Origin: a bacterium
GTDB lineage: Bacteria > Bacteroidota > Bacteroidia > Flavobacteriales > Schleiferiaceae
Assembly: GCA_016125155.1 (NCBI GenBank)
Contig: WGMI01000013.1
Coordinates: 62,001-126,000, forward strand
Length of the DNA stretch: 64,000 bases
Direction: 5' to 3'
The notes under the pieces were generated by a model, which saw nothing but the letters and a program-made list of their open reading frames with translations, did no database searches and had not been told where the DNA came from. Below are positions 50,887 through 60,004 of the stretch, in pieces. The translations under genes were made by a program, and so were the position numbers. Each line of letters starts with the position of its first letter. The stretch's first letter is position 1.

Positions 50887-51699
50887 ATGCCCGATCTTTG
50901 CTTGAATACTGCTTTGGACGTGCACATCAGCGGAGCCGTGATCACCTACAACGAAGCGCGTCGCATAGGCGAATGCCTCGACAGCCTTTTGCACATATGC
51001 GACGAAGTCGTGGTACTCGACAGCTTTTCGACCGACGAAACCGAGGCCATTTGTCGCGCCAAAGGCCCTCGTGTTCGGTTTGAACAGCACCCCTTCGACG
51101 GGCACATCGAGCAGAAAAACCGGGCCATGGAGCGCTGCACCCATCTCTGGGTGCTTTCGTTGGACGGAGACGAAGTGCTCTCTGCCGAACTCATCGAACA
51201 GATTCGAGCGCTGCGGCATCGAGGACCCCAGGCCCCTGCCTACGCCTTCAACCGCAGAAATCGCTATGCCGGCCGATGGCTCCGGTTTGGAGGCTGGTAT
51301 CCCGACCGCAAAATCCGGTTGTGGAACCGCGACCATGGACGCTGGGGTGGAGACAACCCCCACGATCAGGTGTTGATGAAGCCCGGTGCGCGCATGGCCC
51401 GTTTGGACGGGGACATTCTGCACTACACCTACGAGACCCCCGAAGACCACCTGCGCCAGGTCCGGAATTTTGCGCTCAAGAGTGCCAAAGCCCAACACCA
51501 GCGCGGGCGCCGAATCAGTGCCCTCCAATCGAAGCTGGGACCGCTCAGTGTGTGGATTCGCGATTACGTATTCAAAGCAGGATTTCTCGACGGGCGCCAA
51601 GGGGTTCAGGCCGCCCGGGCCTCGGCTCTGTATCAGCGGCTCAAGTATGCCGAACTGAGGCGGCTTCAGCGAGACCCATCGCCGAAACCGACGCCATAA
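50887..51699 (+). CDS. Family 2 glycosyltransferase (WaaE/KdtX-like)
   Basis: A 270-residue GT-A enzyme. It shows ISGAVITYNEARRIGECLDSL at the N-terminus, VVLDSFSTDET, LWVLSLDGDEVLS (the DxD-like metal site) and the WYPDRKIRLWNRDHGRWGG segment typical of LPS-core glycosyltransferases such as WaaE. It probably adds a sugar to lipopolysaccharide core; the sugar is not determined. Lies 47 bases after the SDR gene. Its last 59 bases overlap the convergent hydrolase gene. Confidence 0.87.
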   Translation: MPDLCLNTALDVHISGAVITYNEARRIGECLDSLLHICDEVVVLDSFSTDETEAICRAKGPRVRFEQHPFDGHIEQKNRAMERCTHLWVLSLDGDEVLSAELIEQIRALRHRGPQAPAYAFNRRNRYAGRWLRFGGWYPDRKIRLWNRDHGRWGGDNPHDQVLMKPGARMARLDGDILHYTYETPEDHLRQVRNFALKSAKAQHQRGRRISALQSKLGPLSVWIRDYVFKAGFLDGRQGVQAARASALYQRLKYAELRRLQRDPSPKPTP

Positions 51700-52453
51700 A
51701 GGCGAGCGATAACCGATTGAATTGTTCGGCGGCCTGAATATTGACCACATGACCGCAGTGGTCGATCACCTCGATCCAGGCCGAAGTCTGGGTGCGCACA
51801 TGCGACCGAACCGCTTCGAGAAAAAGTACGTCTTGATCGCCCATCACGTACAAACTTGGAACACCCACGCCTTGAAGCCGCATTCTCTTTAAACTGACAT
51901 TCAAGCTACCCACCAGCGCATACCAGCGGCGAAAGGCCTTGCCGCCCAGCTTGCTCGCCTCGCGCACAAACACCTTGCGCGATTCTCGGTGTTCCCAACG
52001 CGGCAAAATGACCCAGGCAAAAAAGCGATAGAGCCACATATAGGGCAAGATGTCTTTGCTCAAATGCCCCAAACCCATCAAGAGGCGGGTTCTCCAATCC
52101 AAACCCGCAATGGCCCCGGTCAAAATCATTCCGTTGACCCGGGTCGGGGCTATGCGCGCCAATTCTTCAATCACCAAACACCCCATCGATACCCCGACAA
52201 AAAAGGCCCGTTCAATCCCCCGAAACGCGAGGACCTCGAGGACATCGCGCGCCAAGGCATCGAACGTATAGTCCCTGCGCTCCGGGGCCGCATCTCTGGG
52301 GCTCTCGGCGTGCACATCGAGCAACAACAGATGGTAGTCTTTGGAAAAAGGCCGGACCTGACGCCACCAAACGGCCGACGAGCCCCCTGCCCCGTGTACG
52401 AAGACCACCCAGGGTTTCGCGCTTCCATCTTGGACCACCGAATGCTGTATCAT
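51641..52453 (-). CDS. Alpha/beta-hydrolase
   Basis: A 270-residue alpha/beta-hydrolase. Oxyanion region VVFVHGAGGSSAVWW, nucleophile GVSMGCLV (G-x-S-x-G), acid in MGDQDVLF and His in DHCGHVVNIQ. Related to esterases and haloperoxidase-like enzymes; substrate unknown. The 59-base overlap with the convergent glycosyltransferase gene is large, and both ends are coded in sensible frames. Confidence 0.86.
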   Translation of the reverse strand: MIQHSVVQDGSAKPWVVFVHGAGGSSAVWWRQVRPFSKDYHLLLLDVHAESPRDAAPERRDYTFDALARDVLEVLAFRGIERAFFVGVSMGCLVIEELARIAPTRVNGMILTGAIAGLDWRTRLLMGLGHLSKDILPYMWLYRFFAWVILPRWEHRESRKVFVREASKLGGKAFRRWYALVGSLNVSLKRMRLQGVGVPSLYVMGDQDVLFLEAVRSHVRTQTSAWIEVIDHCGHVVNIQAAEQFNRLSLAFMASVSAMGLAEAASVRHT

Positions 52454-52548
52454 GTGTTTGCTTCAACCCCGGCCTCGCGCATTTGTTTCGCGGGAATATA
52501 CCCCGATTGGTTCGGGAAAGGGCGCAATTTAGCCTAACTTGCGTCACT

Positions 52549-53106
52549 ATGCGCTCCCGCTGGGTTTTATCGACGGCGTCCATCCTTTTGTGCGCGGTCT
52601 TGCTGGCCCCTGGTCTCTTTCTCGGAGGTTGGATAAAACACGAGCAGCAACAATACCGCAAATCGGTCCGGCGGGTGTTGACCCAAGGCGTTGATCGGGC
52701 ACAATTGCATCGGATTTCCGTTCCCCTCCAAAGCGCTTCGGAACTCGGCTGGGCGCACCACAAGGAGTTTCGCCATCGCGGCTCGATGTTCGACATCGTT
52801 CACCGCGAATACCGCCCAGACAGCGCGATATACTGGTGTTGGTGGGATGCCGAGGAAAACCGTTTGATGAGCGATTTGAACCGATTGGTCCAAGGGCTCC
52901 GCGCCAACGACCCGGATTCCCGACGCATCCACGAATATTGGATGCATTTTCTCAAAGGATTCTGGCAACAGGAAGGGGGCGCCCAAGCGGAAGCAGTATT
53001 GACGCGCATTTCTTGGGCGCGGTCGGGAATCTGGCCGATTTTGAAGGGACACCATCGGTGGTTTGACCCTCCGCCCCAATTCCCAGCGGGTTTTTTCGCC
53101 TTTTGA
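52549..53106 (+). CDS. Membrane-anchored hypothetical protein upstream of TonB receptor
   Basis: A 185-residue protein with an N-terminal anchor or uncleaved signal (VLSTASILLCAVLLAPGLFLGG) and a soluble extracytoplasmic domain. Segments ELGWAHHKEFRHRGSMFDIVHRE and AIYWCWWDAEENRLMSDLNRLV recall a small Bacteroidota family, seen near TonB receptors, with the pattern KEF-x-YDIV then WCWWD-x-EE; this is memory of the family, not a search. ATG 52549 is preferred to 52483. It ends 71 bases before the receptor, suggesting a joint uptake role. Confidence 0.65.
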   Translation: MRSRWVLSTASILLCAVLLAPGLFLGGWIKHEQQQYRKSVRRVLTQGVDRAQLHRISVPLQSASELGWAHHKEFRHRGSMFDIVHREYRPDSAIYWCWWDAEENRLMSDLNRLVQGLRANDPDSRRIHEYWMHFLKGFWQQEGGAQAEAVLTRISWARSGIWPILKGHHRWFDPPPQFPAGFFAF

Positions 53107-53177
53107 TTTTCGCTTTCTCCTGCGGTGGTCGCCGTGGGATGGGAAAGTACGGTTATAAACTCAACTCTTTTAATGTC

Positions 53178-55583
53178 ATGAAGTTATCTCATTCTCTTGC
53201 GGGAGGACTGTGGCTCCTATGCGCTTTCGTTCAAGCGCAGACGGTTCAGGTTCTCGATGCCCGCAGTGGAACCCCTTTGCCCGGTTCGGTCGCCTTTTGC
53301 GAAAAACCCATGGGCTCCACCCTTGCCGACTCCGAAGGCCGGCTCGACCTCAACCTCTTGTCCGGTTGTGCCGAAGTGCACTTTCGCGCCCCTGGTTATG
53401 CCGAAGCGGTGTACCGTCTCGACGCTTTGCGCAGTCGCAACTACAAAGTGGAACTGGAACCCGACCCGCTCGAACTGAATCCGGTGGTGATTAGCGCGAA
53501 CCGTTGGTTGCAACCCAAAAACGAGGTCCCGGTCAAAGTGCGGGTATTCGAGCCCGTGCTCGATCAGCCTCAAACGGCCGCCGATGTGCTCGGCAAAAGC
53601 GGAGAAGTATTTGTTCAAAAAAGCCAACAAGCTGGGGGCAGCCCGATGATCCGTGGATTTGCGACCAACCGGCTGCTCATCGCTGTAGACGGGGTTCGAA
53701 TGAACACCGCCATTTTCCGCAGCGGAAATCTGCAAAACGTCATCTCCATCGACCCCTTTGCCGTGCAACAAGCAGAAGTGCTGTTCGGACCGGGTTCGGT
53801 GATGTACGGCAGCGATGCCCTGGGCGGGGTTATGGCCTTTTACACGTTGACCCCTGAGCTGTCTAGAAGCGACGAAATGTCGGTGAGCGGCCGCACCAAC
53901 CTGCGGTACAGTTCGGCCAACCGCGAAAATGCCCTCCACACCGACCTCAAACTCGGTTGGAAAAAGTGGGCGTTGGTGTTGAGCGGGAGCTTTACCGATT
54001 TCGGCGATTTGAGGATGGGATCGACCGGTCCCGAGGACTACCTGCGCCCATGGTCGGTGCAGACGGTTGACGGGATCGATCAGGTGGTGTCAAACCCTGA
54101 TCCCTTGGTCCAGGTCAATTCGGGCTATGCCCAAAGCAACCTCCTCGGCAAACTGATGTATGCCCCGAATCAGCATTGGTCGATTACCTATGCCCTACAC
54201 TTTTCGACGACCACCCACTACGACCGCTACGATCGATTGCTTCGCACCCGAAATGGCTTGCCGCGTAGCGCTGAATGGAAATACGGTCCACAGTTGTGGA
54301 ATATGCACCATCTCGAATTCAACCACCGCAAAACCACGCTTGTGTATGATCAGCTTCGGTTGAGTGGGGCCTATCAACGGTTCGAAGAGAGCCGGATAGA
54401 CCGAGATTTCAACGACCCCATACGTCGGTCGCGGGAAGAAAGCGTCGATGCGTATACCTTCAACCTCGACTTGACCAAAGGAGGTAGGAACAACACCCAA
54501 TGGTTGTATGGGGCCGAAGCAGTTTTCAACAAGGTGGCCTCCATGGGGACCGACCTCGATATCAGTACAAATGCTTCAAGCCCCGGCCCTGCTCGCTATC
54601 CGAACAGCGACTGGAAAGCCTATGGGCTGTATGTAGACTGGAAAAAGAATTGGTCGGAGCGTTGGACCCTTGAAGCGGGTGCCCGCTACAGCTATTTTGG
54701 ACTGGATGCGGACTTCAGCAATAACCTCGACTTCTACCCTTTCCCCTTCTCCACAGCCTCTACGGCCGAATCGCAACTCACAGCCCAACTCGGTCTGGAA
54801 TGGAAAGCCGGTCGTCAAACTTGGATCTCGGTTCATGCGGGTTCTGGTTTTCGCGCACCCAATGTGGACGACTTGGGAAAGGTGTTCGATTCCCAGCCTA
54901 GTTCAGTAGTGTTGCCCAATCCGGATCTGGAAAGCGAGTCCATTTATTCCGGAGAAATCGATGTGAGGCATCGCTTCGGAACGGTCCTCGAACTCGACAT
55001 AGCGGCCTACTACAGCTATCTCGATAAGGCTATGGTGGTCCGTCCTTCCACGCTGAATGGGAACGACAGCATTGTCTACGATGGGGAACTCAGCCAAGTG
55101 CAGTCGGTTCAAAACGCCGCCTTTGCCCGGGTTTGGGGCATCGAAGCCAAGATCAAAGCCGTTTTGGGAGGCGGATTCGGCGCCTATGCTACCGCCACGT
55201 ACCAAAATGGGGTCGAAGAACTCGAAGACGGTACTACCGACCCACTTCGACATGCGGCTCCAGCCTTCGGCCGGCTCGGGTTGACCTATGAACGCGCACA
55301 AACCCGAGTGGAAGCCTACGTTTTGGGCCAAGCGGAACGGCGTTTCGAGGATATGCCCCAAGAGGAAATTGCCAAAGACTACCTCTATGCCTTGGATGCG
55401 AACGGCAACCCCTACAGCCCGTCTTGGTATACCCTGAATGTTCAGCTGCGTCAAAAACTTCCGCAGAATCTCACGGTTTTTGCTTCTGTCGACAACCTCA
55501 CCGATCAACGCTACCGCACGTACAGCTCGGGTTTAAGCGGTGCAGGACGAAACTATGTGTTGGGGATTCAGTTCGGATTCTGA
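53178..55583 (+). CDS. TonB-dependent outer-membrane receptor
   Basis: About 801 residues. Signal peptide (cleaved near FVQAQ), a carboxypeptidase-like beta-sandwich domain (about 22-100), a plug (ADVLGKSGEVFVQKSQQAGGSPMIRGFATNRLLIAVDGVRMN) and a 22-stranded barrel ending YVLGIQFGF. The plug form resembles receptors for haem, siderophores or metals. It needs the TonB-ExbB-ExbD complex, whose channel part is encoded at 25906-28215. ATG 53178 gives a normal signal peptide. The stop directly abuts that of the convergent S8 protease gene. Confidence 0.93.
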   Translation: MKLSHSLAGGLWLLCAFVQAQTVQVLDARSGTPLPGSVAFCEKPMGSTLADSEGRLDLNLLSGCAEVHFRAPGYAEAVYRLDALRSRNYKVELEPDPLELNPVVISANRWLQPKNEVPVKVRVFEPVLDQPQTAADVLGKSGEVFVQKSQQAGGSPMIRGFATNRLLIAVDGVRMNTAIFRSGNLQNVISIDPFAVQQAEVLFGPGSVMYGSDALGGVMAFYTLTPELSRSDEMSVSGRTNLRYSSANRENALHTDLKLGWKKWALVLSGSFTDFGDLRMGSTGPEDYLRPWSVQTVDGIDQVVSNPDPLVQVNSGYAQSNLLGKLMYAPNQHWSITYALHFSTTTHYDRYDRLLRTRNGLPRSAEWKYGPQLWNMHHLEFNHRKTTLVYDQLRLSGAYQRFEESRIDRDFNDPIRRSREESVDAYTFNLDLTKGGRNNTQWLYGAEAVFNKVASMGTDLDISTNASSPGPARYPNSDWKAYGLYVDWKKNWSERWTLEAGARYSYFGLDADFSNNLDFYPFPFSTASTAESQLTAQLGLEWKAGRQTWISVHAGSGFRAPNVDDLGKVFDSQPSSVVLPNPDLESESIYSGEIDVRHRFGTVLELDIAAYYSYLDKAMVVRPSTLNGNDSIVYDGELSQVQSVQNAAFARVWGIEAKIKAVLGGGFGAYATATYQNGVEELEDGTTDPLRHAAPAFGRLGLTYERAQTRVEAYVLGQAERRFEDMPQEEIAKDYLYALDANGNPYSPSWYTLNVQLRQKLPQNLTVFASVDNLTDQRYRTYSSGLSGAGRNYVLGIQFGF

Positions 55584-57143
55584 TCAGCGACCCAAAGCAC
55601 TCTGAGCAGCGCGCTCCAGATTAATGCTTTTGCCCCCGGGGCTGAGGGTATCGAACCGGACCTTTTTTGGTTTCCCCTCGCCCTCGTGGGGTTCAAGCAC
55701 TTTGAGCTTGCTGTAGTCGTTTGAGGTTTCGCTGAGCAACGCCTTGATTTCAGAAGGTTTAAGTTCAGGGAAATACGACAGCAGAAAAGCCACGGCTCCG
55801 GTCACCACGGGTGCGGCCATGCTCGTTCCACTGTAGAAATCATAGGTATTGCCCCCAGGCACCGGGGCGTAAATGTCATAACCTGGGGCAAAAAAGTCGA
55901 CACTCTGGAGCCCGTAGTTGCTGAACGGGGCAGGGTAGTTCTTGTTCAGCGAAGTAGTGTGCGCCCCCACTTCAATCCAATAGGGACTCTCGCGCGGTTC
56001 AGGATACACCGGATAATGTTCGGCAAAATCGATGTTTTTGGCGTCGTTGCCCGCGGCATGCACCATAATGACCCCTTTCGACTCGGCAATGCGGATGGCC
56101 CGGGCAACCATTTCCGAATCCATGGAATAGTATTTTCCAAAACTCATGTTGATAACCTGTGCCCCGTTGCGTGCGGCATACAAAATGGCGTTGGCCACGT
56201 CTTTGTCGTATTCGTCTCCATCAGGTACCGCCCTCAGGGTCATGATGCGCACGTTGGAAGCAATGCCATCGCCCCCTTTGTCGTTGCCGCGCAATGCCCC
56301 AACGATGCCCGAAACGTGGGTGCCATGATCCGGTCGGGGCCCCATAACATCGTTGTTGCCGTATATCGAATCGCTCCAATCGCGCTCTCGATCGCCAACC
56401 ATAGTTCGGGGGTCGAATTCGGTATTCAGTTGGTATTCTACTTTGTTTTGAACCCGCTCGATGTACTCAAACATCTCTTTTTTATTGAAGTCTTCTCGGA
56501 CGACATTGAGCAAGAAATTCTTAGAGGCTTTGGTTCGCTCATCGGTCGTTTTCCACTTTTTCAGTTGCGCACGGGTATATCCCTCGCCCAAATCAACCAT
56601 CGCCAGACTATCGGCAATCCGATAAATCGTAGCGAAGCGATTGACACCCTCAAATTCTCCCGTCGCTTCTTCCTTCATCTCCTCGAATTCCTTTTTGGCC
56701 CTGGTATACACCGTTTTTTGTTCCGGTGACGCTTGACCCAGTTTGACCAAGGCGCCATAGTCTCGGACAATGCGAACCAACTCATATTGAGCCACATCAA
56801 CAGAACCGCTGTCTCCACCGAGGAAGTTCCAACCGTGGATGTCGTCGACAAAGCCGTTGTTGTCGTCGTCGAGGCCGTTGCCCGGAATTTCGTCTTCGTT
56901 CACCCACAAAATGGGCTTCAAGTCTTCGTGGGTCGTGTCGATGCCCCCGTCGATGACCGCCACGATTACGGTTTTGGGAGTCCGGTTGGCAACAAAGCGA
57001 TAGGCCTGTTCCGAGGCAATGCCTGCGGCTTTCTTGTTTTCCGCAACACTCTGATGGTACCAAAAGCGATCTTCCGACTTCTGGGCACTCAGGTTCTCGA
57101 GTGTCATAAAAATGGTGAATACCAGGACGATACAACGACGCAT
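55584..57143 (-). CDS. S8 (subtilisin-like) serine peptidase
   Basis: A 519-residue secreted protease. Signal peptide about 1-20. Catalytic Asp in VIVAVIDGGID, an insert of about 170 residues rich in acidic helices before the catalytic His in DHGTHVSGIVGA, and Ser in SGTSMAAPVV. The long insert between Asp and His is a feature of a Bacteroidota subgroup. No T9SS sorting domain at the C-terminus, so it probably stays in the periplasm. Confidence 0.92.
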   Translation of the reverse strand: MRRCIVLVFTIFMTLENLSAQKSEDRFWYHQSVAENKKAAGIASEQAYRFVANRTPKTVIVAVIDGGIDTTHEDLKPILWVNEDEIPGNGLDDDNNGFVDDIHGWNFLGGDSGSVDVAQYELVRIVRDYGALVKLGQASPEQKTVYTRAKKEFEEMKEEATGEFEGVNRFATIYRIADSLAMVDLGEGYTRAQLKKWKTTDERTKASKNFLLNVVREDFNKKEMFEYIERVQNKVEYQLNTEFDPRTMVGDRERDWSDSIYGNNDVMGPRPDHGTHVSGIVGALRGNDKGGDGIASNVRIMTLRAVPDGDEYDKDVANAILYAARNGAQVINMSFGKYYSMDSEMVARAIRIAESKGVIMVHAAGNDAKNIDFAEHYPVYPEPRESPYWIEVGAHTTSLNKNYPAPFSNYGLQSVDFFAPGYDIYAPVPGGNTYDFYSGTSMAAPVVTGAVAFLLSYFPELKPSEIKALLSETSNDYSKLKVLEPHEGEGKPKKVRFDTLSPGGKSINLERAAQSALGR

Positions 57144-57202
57144 AAGGGGGTGGAATTATTTCGGTTTATTTGAGGCGCAATATCTCAATCAAAACCTTCC
57201 CC

Positions 57203-57841
57203 ATGCCACGCGGATTTCAAAAAATCCACCTATCGATCCTGGCCTTTTTGTGGCAGTCGTCCCAGCTCTGCGCCCAAAGCGATTGGGCCTCGGAGATTCG
57301 CACTTGGCAAGCCGAAATGAATGCCTCCTTTGCCGATGCGGAAACCTCTCCTTTGACGCCCAAGGCGTTGAAAAAATTTAAAACACTGCCCTTTTTCAAA
57401 GCCGACGAGCGGTTTGTCGTTCGGGCTACCTTGGTGGAGACGCCTGAAACTGTGCCCTTTGAAATGCCGACCAGCACAGCGCGAAAACCTGTGTACCGAC
57501 AGTGGGGCTTGCTCGAGTTCTCACTAGAAGGCCGTGCTTTTCGAGTGCCTGTTTTTGTTTCAATCGATCTGATGAATGCGGATGGATACGGGGACTACTT
57601 GTTTTTCCCGTTTACGGACCGGACCAGCGGGGGCGAAACATACGGAGGAGGCCGTTACCTCGATTTGCGTCTGCCCGCCTCGGGGACCGAAATCACGGTT
57701 GACTTCAACCGGGCGTACAACCCCTATTGTGCGTACTCGGACCGCTATTCTTGCCCGATTGTTCCAGCGGACAACTTTATTGATGCCGAAATCCGGGCAG
57801 GGGTAATGGCTCCAGGGGAAGGCAACGGTAAAAAACACTGA
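57203..57841 (+). CDS. DUF1684 family secreted protein
   Basis: A 212-residue protein with a signal peptide (cleaved near QLCAQ). The family core is visible: GLLEFSLEGRAFRVPVF, YLFFPFTDRTSGGETYGGGRYLDL, VDFNRAYNPYCAYSDRYSCPIVPADN. DUF1684 function is unknown. ATG 57203 is chosen over 57170 because the hydrophobic signal follows it. It precedes a small membrane protein gene by 18 bases. Confidence 0.85.
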   Translation: MPRGFQKIHLSILAFLWQSSQLCAQSDWASEIRTWQAEMNASFADAETSPLTPKALKKFKTLPFFKADERFVVRATLVETPETVPFEMPTSTARKPVYRQWGLLEFSLEGRAFRVPVFVSIDLMNADGYGDYLFFPFTDRTSGGETYGGGRYLDLRLPASGTEITVDFNRAYNPYCAYSDRYSCPIVPADNFIDAEIRAGVMAPGEGNGKKH

Positions 57842-57859
57842 ATTTCAATTATCTAAACC

Positions 57860-58363
57860 ATGAATCCCGTTCAACTCCACATGCTCTTCAACCACCTGCC
57901 CGTTGTGGGGGGCTGGATCGGTCTGGCCATTCTGATCGCCGGTTTGCTGCGCAAAAGCGAGGCCGTGCGCCGAACCGGGCTCGTTGTTTTGGCCTTCGCC
58001 GGTTTGTTCGCCATTCCTGCCAGCAAATCGGGGGAAGCCTCCGAAAAGGTCATGGAAGAATGGTCGGGGGTATCGCATGAACTCATCCACGAACACGAAG
58101 AAGCTGCGGAATGGGCCACGCCTTTGATGGTGGTTTCCGGTCTGCTGGCCATCGTCGCCTTATTTTGGAAACAGCGGAGCGCAATGGTGTCCTGGGCCGC
58201 CGTGGCCGTGGGCTTGTTCGGGGGTGTAGCCATGATGCGCACCGCCCATTTGGGCGGAATGATCAGGCATCCGGAGTTGACCCAAAGCGCTCCCCTTCCC
58301 GTTCAAATCGACCCGGGTCAAACCGAATCGCCCGTCGAAGACGAAACGGAACACGACGACTGA
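57860..58363 (+). CDS. Hypothetical four-helix membrane protein (DUF2231-like)
   Basis: A 167-residue protein starting NPVQLHMLFNHLPVVGGWIGLAILIAG; further helices are TGLVVLAFAGLFAIP, ATPLMVVSGLLAIVALFW and AAVAVGLFGGVAMMR. The N-terminal HxLxxHLP pattern is that of DUF2231-like proteins, whose histidines may bind haem or metal. It ends in an acidic tail. The function is unknown. It lies between a DUF1684 gene and an MFS gene, all on the plus strand. Confidence 0.7.
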   Translation: MNPVQLHMLFNHLPVVGGWIGLAILIAGLLRKSEAVRRTGLVVLAFAGLFAIPASKSGEASEKVMEEWSGVSHELIHEHEEAAEWATPLMVVSGLLAIVALFWKQRSAMVSWAAVAVGLFGGVAMMRTAHLGGMIRHPELTQSAPLPVQIDPGQTESPVEDETEHDD

Positions 58364-58388
58364 GCCGGACTCCGAGCGCTGTGGGGGT

Positions 58389-59627
58389 ATGAAGCAAAAT
58401 CGGATGGATAGGCTGCGGTCGTATCGCATGATTGTGGTGGCCGCGCTCGGGTATTTCGTCGACATCTACGACCTCATTTTGTTTGGGGTGGTGCGCCTGC
58501 CGAGTTTGCGCGATCTGGGCTTGAACGATGTAGCGTTAGCCAGTGCGAGCGTGCGGCTGCTCAATGTGCAAATGTTTGGGATGTTGCTCGGCGGTTTGCT
58601 CTTTGGCATTTGGGGCGACCGCAAAGGGCGCATTCAAGTGCTTTTCGGTTCGATTTTGCTCTATTCGGTGGCCAATTTGTTGAATGGACTGGTGACCAAC
58701 CTGGATCAGTATACCTGGGTGCGCTTTTTTGCGGGGCTCGGTCTGGCCGGCGAATTGGGCGCAGGCATTACGCTGGTTTCTGAGACTCTGTCCAAGGAAA
58801 AGAGGGGGTATGGCACCATGATCGTGGTATTTTTCGGCACGTTTGGGGCGGTAGTCGCGGCCTTGGTGGCCGATGCTTTTGATTGGAGGGTGAGCTATTT
58901 TGTCGGGGGCGGACTGGGGTTGATGCTCTTGCTGTTGCGGATGCGCTCACTCGAATCGGGGATGTTCTACAAGCTCAAACCCAGCGGGGTAAAGCGAGGC
59001 GATTTTGGGATGTTGTTCCGAAATAAGGCGCTGTTCTGGCGCTACTTGCGCTGTATTCTTGTCGGGCTACCGGTCTGGTTTGTAGTGGGAATTCTGGTGG
59101 TATTTGCCCCGGAATTTGCTGTGGCACTGGGGGTAGAGGGGGTGGTGAATCCCGGGAAGGTGGTGATGTGGGCCTACATTGGACTATCCGCAGGCGATCT
59201 ACTCAGCGGAATTTTGAGCCAGGTGATTGGCAGCCGCAAGCGACCCATTGCCTGGGCCTTGCGGTCGGGTTTGGCGCTCTCTGCAGTCTACCTTTCGGCC
59301 CCGTCCCTTTCTCCACCTGGGTTCTATGCCCTTGTATTTGCTCTGGGTATACCCATGGGGTATTGGGGGCTGTTCGTTACGGTGGCCTCAGAGCACTTTG
59401 GCACCAACATTCGTTCTACGGTGACCACGACAGTACCCAATTTTGTCCGGGGTGCTACGGTGCCGATTACGCTTTCGTTTGGGTTCTTTGCTCAAACGCT
59501 CGGCTGGGGAATGTTGCTCGGCGCGGTACCGGTGATGCTCACTTCGTTTGGCATCGCGCTCTGGGCGGCCTACGGCCTCGAGGAAACGTTTGGGAAGGAT
59601 CTGGATTTTGTGGAGGTGGAGGGGTAG
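58389..59627 (+). CDS. Major facilitator superfamily transporter
   Basis: A 412-residue transporter with about 12 helices. The loop 2-3 motif GIWGDRKGRIQVL matches the MFS G-x-x-x-D-R/K-x-G-R-R/K signature, and FAGLGLAGELGAGITLVSE fits helix 4. It resembles metabolite:H+ symporters of the MHS group; substrate not determined. It is the last gene of a short plus-strand group, after which a gene-poor region begins. Confidence 0.87.
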   Translation: MKQNRMDRLRSYRMIVVAALGYFVDIYDLILFGVVRLPSLRDLGLNDVALASASVRLLNVQMFGMLLGGLLFGIWGDRKGRIQVLFGSILLYSVANLLNGLVTNLDQYTWVRFFAGLGLAGELGAGITLVSETLSKEKRGYGTMIVVFFGTFGAVVAALVADAFDWRVSYFVGGGLGLMLLLLRMRSLESGMFYKLKPSGVKRGDFGMLFRNKALFWRYLRCILVGLPVWFVVGILVVFAPEFAVALGVEGVVNPGKVVMWAYIGLSAGDLLSGILSQVIGSRKRPIAWALRSGLALSAVYLSAPSLSPPGFYALVFALGIPMGYWGLFVTVASEHFGTNIRSTVTTTVPNFVRGATVPITLSFGFFAQTLGWGMLLGAVPVMLTSFGIALWAAYGLEETFGKDLDFVEVEG

Positions 59628-59894
59628 TTTTTGGTGATGCGGATCCCGTCGTTCAATGTTCGAAAATTCACCCTTTCTCAAGACAAGAAACGGGTCACAG
59701 GGTATTTCTGGGGAGAGCAGTTTCTTCAATCCTTCCAAGGTTCTGCATTTTGGCAGAATCAGGCTTATGACTGTTTGAATAAACGAGGGTCTTCCAAAAA
59801 GTTTCTGGGACTTCGGGTCGAAGTCTTCCGGCTACCCCGATGATGCTTTAAAGTTGGCCTGCGCTGTTCATTCCCTCTCTACGACTCGGCAGGT

Positions 59895-59916
59895 GCCCCG
59901 CACAATCGTGCGGGGC
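59895..59916. repeat. Perfect 9-bp hairpin
   Basis: GCCCCGCAC, loop AATC, GTGCGGGGC. It lies 250 bases after the MFS gene; no T-run follows on either strand. Confidence 0.75.
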
Positions 59917-59969
59917 TAGGTGTCCGTTGGTGAAAAAAAAGCGCGGTGGGCTTCTTTCTTTGCTGCTCC

Positions 59970-60004
59970 AAAAAAAGAGTAGAGCCACGACGCCTCGTGG
60001 CTCT
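59970..60004 (-). terminator. Hairpin with T-run on the minus strand
   Basis: AGAGCCACGA (59981-59990), loop CGCC, TCGTGGCTCT (59995-60004), a perfect 10-bp stem. On the minus strand it is followed by ACTC and seven T residues, so it could terminate a minus-strand transcript, though no gene for it is seen. On the plus strand, the tetramer GTAG touches the hairpin base, as in REP sequences used by Y1 transposases, an alternative reading. Confidence 0.5.
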
